From Desulfobulbus sp. (GTDB lineage: Bacteria; Desulfobacterota; Desulfobulbia; Desulfobulbales; Desulfobulbaceae), in NCBI RefSeq assembly GCF_030824455.1, contig NZ_JAVBXR010000117.1:46673-110672 (forward strand): DNA of 64,000 nt, in the 5' to 3' direction. Made by a program: the position numbers and the translations under genes. Under the pieces are notes generated by a model. The model saw nothing but the letters and a program-made list of their open reading frames with translations. It made no database searches and had not been told where the DNA came from. Positions 60,585-64,000 of the stretch are shown one piece after another; within the stretch, counting starts at the first letter, position 1, and the number at the start of each line of letters is the position of its first letter.

Positions 60585-61139
60585 TCAGGCCGGGGATGCG
60601 CCGCAGATTGCATCCACGCTCAGCACCTTGGCAAAAGGCCCGTCCAGGGCGGCCAGATAGGCTGCCTGCACCTGCTCGGCGCTCACCGCCACGCCGCCAA
60701 ACGACAGAGCCTTGGTGGCGCAGGCGTCGTGGGCGAGCACGCACTGAAAGCCGTAATCCGCAGCGGCGCGGGTGGTGGCGTCAATGCACATGTGGGTCAT
60801 CATGCCGGCAATCACCAGGGTTGAGGTCTGCCGCCGGCGGAGACGCTCCAACAACCCGGTCTGGCGGAAGCTGTTGGGAAAATGTTTGACCACCACCGTC
60901 TCGCCCGCCACCGGCGCCACGTCCGGATGGATGGCGACCCCAGGCGTGTCGGGCAGGAAAAAGGTGGCGCCCTCCCGAGAGGCGACGTGCTGGACATGGA
61001 TCACCGGCAGGGATTTGCGGCGGAAAAACTGCAGCAGTTCTTTGGCCTTCACGGCCGCCTCCGGGCTTCCGACCAGTTCCATGGTTCCGCCGGGAAAATA
61101 ATCGTTTTGGATGTCGACAAGCAGCAAGGCCTGGTTCAT
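60585..61139 (-). CDS. Isochorismatase-family cysteine hydrolase
   Basis: 184 residues from ATG 61139; an in-frame ATG at 61151 is possible and neither has a strong ribosome site. The catalytic Asp is in LLVDIQNDYFPGG, the Lys in VVVKHFPNSF and the nucleophilic Cys in GMMTHMCIDATTRAA, so the triad is complete. Relatives include nicotinamidases and other amidases; nothing here singles out a substrate. It is co-transcribed with the downstream flavodoxin-fold oxidoreductase. The 170 bases upstream hold no gene. Confidence 0.9.
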   Translation of the reverse strand: MNQALLLVDIQNDYFPGGTMELVGSPEAAVKAKELLQFFRRKSLPVIHVQHVASREGATFFLPDTPGVAIHPDVAPVAGETVVVKHFPNSFRQTGLLERLRRRQTSTLVIAGMMTHMCIDATTRAAADYGFQCVLAHDACATKALSFGGVAVSAEQVQAAYLAALDGPFAKVLSVDAICGASPA

Positions 61140-61310
61140 GGGTTTTCTCATAGGGGTAGGGGTTGATCGTCTTTAGGGTTGGTTCGCGGATCGTTGCGAC
61201 GGTCAGGCTTCCAACAGGCGCCAACGGAAAGCCCACGCGGGCAGACCCGGCGCCCCGGACGCTGCCGTCGGGACGCCGGAAAAAGGCGGGAAGGCAGGCG
61301 GCGGGAATTG

Positions 61311-62285
61311 TTATTCGCGCACAATGGTGGAACGCCGCTCCGCATCCTCGGGAAACACCCGCCCGGTCTTCAGGCATTCGAAAATGTGGTTAAAAACCAC
61401 GCCAGGTTCGCCCTGTTTGCGGCCGCTGCGGAAATAGCTGTGGCCCTTGGGATGGTCGTAGGCGTTGTTGACGTCGTCGCAATCGACGATATACACGTTA
61501 TTGGGCGTCAGGTCCATATTCTCGGGGCCGCTGTGACCAAGACGGCGGGAGGCGATCTTGTTTTTGAGGTTGGCCGCCTTGCTGCTGCGCAGGGCAAGAT
61601 CGTCCGAGGCGAAATAGACCACCACGTTGCGCGAGGCGTCGCAGATCAACCGCCCCTTTTCCTCGCGGTGGATCGACTCGTTTTCAATGTCGGCGGCAAC
61701 CAGAAAGGTGTTGCGGAAGATCATGGGCACGCCGTCGGCCAGGTCGTACTTGTTCCAGGAAACCATGGTTTCGCGCAACACCCTGTTGCCCATGGAATGG
61801 GCGAGCACGTTGATCCGCTTGAGGCAGGGATCGGAATTGGGGTCGTTGAGATTGGATTCGCGCCACTCGATGAACCGGCACAGGGCGCGGGCAAAGGACG
61901 GGGCGCTGGCGTCCGCCGCTTTCTGATCGTCCCAGTAATCCTTGACGATGCCCATATCGTTGTCGCAGGGCCAGATCACCGGCGCCACCAGCACCTCTTC
62001 AGAGCATTTTTGGTCGCACAGCTGCTGAAACTCCCTTGCCCCCCTGAACACGTCCTCGGGCAGATTGGAATAGCCGTGGATGTAGAGCAGCAGCTGCCGG
62101 TAGGACGACTGCTTGAGCGCCGACATGAAATTCAGGCCGCCGACCTCGGTGCAGCCGCCGTCCTCGCCCAAACGGCAAAAATAAACCGAATTGCTGGGCG
62201 CGTTGTTGCGCAGATCAAAGTCAAACTTCCGCCCCACCCTGGTTTGGATGGATCCCTTGGGAAAACGATTGGTGATGAACAGCAT
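61311..62285 (-). CDS. Alpha/beta hydrolase of the DUF900 family
   Basis: 324 residues; AGGAGGG four bases before the ATG. LLYIHGYSN precedes a region typical of DUF900 hydrolases, and the nucleophile elbow is LAHSMGNRVLRE (Ser in GxSxG-like HSMGN). A likely catalytic Asp and His lie near the C-terminus (VYIVDCDDVNNAYDHPKGHSYF). No signal peptide is seen, so it is probably cytosolic. The family's substrates are unknown. The gene stands alone between the isochorismatase and acetyltransferase genes, with a 49-base gap upstream. Confidence 0.87.
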   Translation of the reverse strand: MLFITNRFPKGSIQTRVGRKFDFDLRNNAPSNSVYFCRLGEDGGCTEVGGLNFMSALKQSSYRQLLLYIHGYSNLPEDVFRGAREFQQLCDQKCSEEVLVAPVIWPCDNDMGIVKDYWDDQKAADASAPSFARALCRFIEWRESNLNDPNSDPCLKRINVLAHSMGNRVLRETMVSWNKYDLADGVPMIFRNTFLVAADIENESIHREEKGRLICDASRNVVVYFASDDLALRSSKAANLKNKIASRRLGHSGPENMDLTPNNVYIVDCDDVNNAYDHPKGHSYFRSGRKQGEPGVVFNHIFECLKTGRVFPEDAERRSTIVRE

Positions 62286-62334
62286 GGTTCCCTCCTGATC
62301 AATGGATCGATAAACAAGACACGTAAGACTGTTT

Positions 62335-62910
62335 CTATTTCGGTAAACAGCCGCCGCGACCAGAGCCGCCCTGGTCGCGCGTCAGCAGAAAGCGGTCGTT
62401 GCCGGATTCGTCGTCCCGACCGATGCAAGCAAAACCACATTTTTCGAGCACCTTGCGCGACGGCCCATTCTCGGCTCCGGCATGGGCGACCACCGCAACA
62501 ACAAGCGGCTCGGCAAACGCGCGCCCCACCAAGGCGTGGGCGAGTTCGGTTGCATACCCCTGCCCCCGCTGCGCCGGCAGGATCGAGAAGCCGATTTCAA
62601 CCTCGCCGTTGTCGTCCGGCGGCCCGCAATAGCCCCCGGCGCCGACCGCGACCGCAGGCTGTTCGCCGTCCGCCGGTCGAACGGCGTACCAGCAAAACCA
62701 GCCGCAGACGTCCGGCCCGCCTTCAATCAGCCGGGCAAGAAAGAAGGCCTGCGCGTCCCGGTCGTACTCGCCCGGCGGCCAATCAGGCCCAACGCTGGCC
62801 CCCAGCAGCAGCGCCAACCGTTCCGGCGCCTCCAGTTCGGCGATCAGGTGGTGCGGCTCGGCGGCCACCAACGCAAGCCGACCGGTCACCAAACGCTTTG
62901 CGGCGACCAT
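62335..62910 (-). CDS. GNAT-family N-acetyltransferase
   Basis: 191 residues from ATG 62910. The acetyl-CoA-binding motif is ILPAQRGQGYATELAHAL (Q/R-x-x-G-x-G/A), followed by a typical strand/helix 4-5 region with SRKVLEKCGFACIG. It resembles RimJ/RimL-type acetyltransferases, but the acceptor cannot be read from the sequence. No ribosome site precedes 62910; the frame remains open upstream over the end of the lysozyme gene, and a GTG just inside that gene is an alternative start. Confidence 0.85.
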   Translation of the reverse strand: MVAAKRLVTGRLALVAAEPHHLIAELEAPERLALLLGASVGPDWPPGEYDRDAQAFFLARLIEGGPDVCGWFCWYAVRPADGEQPAVAVGAGGYCGPPDDNGEVEIGFSILPAQRGQGYATELAHALVGRAFAEPLVVAVVAHAGAENGPSRKVLEKCGFACIGRDDESGNDRFLLTRDQGGSGRGGCLPK

Positions 62911-62930
62911 GGCCGCACCAACCGGCCCGG

Positions 62931-63443
62931 TTACGCCGCAACCGACTGCCACAATTTCGCCTCGGCTTCGCGGCGGCGCTTCAACCCAGCCAGTTCCTTG
63001 CCGCCCGCCTTGGTCCAACGGAGAAACTGGGCCGGAACCTGAGTAAAGGCGCCCTCATTAACCAGCCGAAGCAAGGTCGAACGCTCCAGTGCGCCCACGC
63101 CGACATTAAAGGCGAAACTGACCAGGGCGCAGAACCGGGCGTCGCTGACCGTCACTTTGAGCAGTTGCTCGACTCCGGCGGAAAACCGACGGACGTCGTC
63201 GGTCAGCAGCACCTCAGCCTCGGCCTTGGTGATGCCGCCAGGGTAGACGGAACGCGCCAGTGCTTTGTTCTCCGCGCCTTTAATCTGCTTGCCGCGCGGA
63301 TCAAGCGCCACATGGCCCCAGCCGATGGTCCAATAGCCGGCCGGACAGAGATAGGGGTCCAGATTGACGGTCGTCGGGTCGCCGTCGGGAATGCCTTCAA
63401 ACGATTTGATCAACTCCACCGCCTGACTGAGGTTTCGCGCCAT
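62931..63443 (-). CDS. Phage-type lysozyme (glycoside hydrolase family 24)
   Basis: 170 residues; AGGGGGA precedes the ATG. The GH24 signature is present: catalytic Glu16 in IKSFEG, then Asp and Thr in the region ending GYWTIGWGHV. ALVSFAFNVGVGAL and a C-terminal RREAEAKLW fit T4/P22-like endolysins. It should cut the glycan strands of peptidoglycan. There is no signal peptide or SAR anchor and no holin, spanin or other phage gene nearby. It may be a domesticated endolysin. The gene upstream looks like a lysozyme-inhibitor protein, which may be related. Confidence 0.92.
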   Translation of the reverse strand: MARNLSQAVELIKSFEGIPDGDPTTVNLDPYLCPAGYWTIGWGHVALDPRGKQIKGAENKALARSVYPGGITKAEAEVLLTDDVRRFSAGVEQLLKVTVSDARFCALVSFAFNVGVGALERSTLLRLVNEGAFTQVPAQFLRWTKAGGKELAGLKRRREAEAKLWQSVAA

Positions 63444-63652
63444 GGTGTTCCCCCTGGTTTGTTGGTTGTTGCCGATCTGATCTGACGATCAAGACGCTGA
63501 ATACGTTCAAAAAACGTCTCTAACCATTGGCTGATGCAGAGGAAAAAACAATACAGAAAAAATGGGAGAAAAATGGATAGTGAAAATATTCACAGATGCG
63601 ATGCGCGCCTTCTGCCGCAGCCCCGCCGAGGCCTGACGACAGCCGGCTCTGC

Positions 63653-64000
63653 TCATGGTCCCGTGCCCTGTCCCGGTTGCGGGGTTGCGACGCAGCGCAT
63701 CTCCTGCGCCTCGTACCCCCAGGTGATCATCGCCTCGCCGTGATGTTCCCACAGCGATTCGTTGCGGCCCTGGTAGCGGGCGCCGCTGGCGCTGGGCTGC
63801 TGGATCATCAGGGAAACCTGGTCGCCGCGCTCGGCAATCAGTGTTCGCGGATCGGTCTGGAAATAGGTGGCGATCACCTCGTTTGCGGGATTGCCGTCGC
63901 ACTGATAGGTTATCGGCCCAATGCCTGCAACCAGGCGATAACGGGCCTGCAATTCGGCGATGCGCAGGCGGTAGCTGTCGACCACGCAACGCCGCAGGTC
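63653..64000 (-). CDS. DUF1311/MliC-type lysozyme-inhibitor-like protein, 5' end outside window
   Basis: The frame runs from the window edge to a stop at 63653 (116 codons visible). The first ~16 residues (LRRCVVDSYRLRIAEL) look like the end of a DUF1311 (LprI-like) domain. The rest is an MliC-type domain: YQCDGNPANEV, then SASGARYQGRNESLWEHHGEAMI and the paired MRCVA cysteine. MliC proteins bind and block C-type lysozymes in the periplasm. The N-terminus, with any lipoprotein signal, lies outside the window. Between it and the lysozyme gene are 209 AT-richer bases with a short ACGTT/AACGT hairpin but no gene. Confidence 0.8.
   Translation of the reverse strand, partial: DLRRCVVDSYRLRIAELQARYRLVAGIGPITYQCDGNPANEVIATYFQTDPRTLIAERGDQVSLMIQQPSASGARYQGRNESLWEHHGEAMITWGYEAQEMRCVATPQPGQGTGP

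Overview
The window is GC-rich bacterial chromosome in which most of the first 51 kb is signal transduction. It reads as a Gram-negative, probably deltaproteobacterial genome (Desulfobulbus- or Geobacter-like). The basis is the lipoproteins and periplasmic sensor domains, the sigma-54 regulator with a matching -24/-12 promoter, the CheB-CheR-PAS, PocR and CHASE4 sensor architectures, and the extreme density of hybrid kinases. The organism call is inference. I see no tRNA, rRNA, CRISPR array, prophage or transposase.

Region 1 (1-12128, + strand): the end of a GAF-type hybrid kinase, a decayed HisKA_2 kinase, a 1473-residue REC/PAS/PocR hybrid kinase, a CheB-CheR-PAS fusion and a PAS kinase. 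Region 2 (26423-12214, - strand): five histidine kinase genes and one 68-codon ORF, each overlapping the next by 4-17 bases, with no output response regulator. Region 2 holds two HisKA_2-kinase/REC-kinase pairs, and region 1 holds a third pair whose HisKA_2 partner is broken. Region 3 (26424-27598) is a graveyard of PAS, GGDEF and Hpt fragments.

Region 4 (27599-36854, + strand): an NtrC-family regulator, a likely upstream activating site with a sigma-54 promoter, then a dCache chemoreceptor overlapping a dCache hybrid kinase, then a CHASE4 hybrid kinase. Region 5 (36981-44539): two PotD-like lipoproteins, a dCache hybrid kinase with REC and Hpt, and a REC-PAS-GGDEF-EAL protein. This looks like a polyamine-type ligand relay into cyclic-di-GMP with no transporter. 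Region 6 (44540-50865): decayed duplicated remnants, a chemoreceptor, an EAL-CBS-GGDEF protein and a second chemoreceptor.

Region 7 (59804-50867, - strand) changes subject: a complete Mrp-type cation/proton antiporter operon (A-B fusion, C, D, E, F, G), then a P-type cation ATPase and a PsiE-like membrane protein, apparently one transcription unit. Region 8 (64000-59959, - strand) holds a DUF1311/MliC lysozyme-inhibitor-like gene (cut by the window end), a GH24 lysozyme, a GNAT acetyltransferase, a DUF900 hydrolase, an isochorismatase-family hydrolase and a flavodoxin-fold NAD(P)H oxidoreductase.
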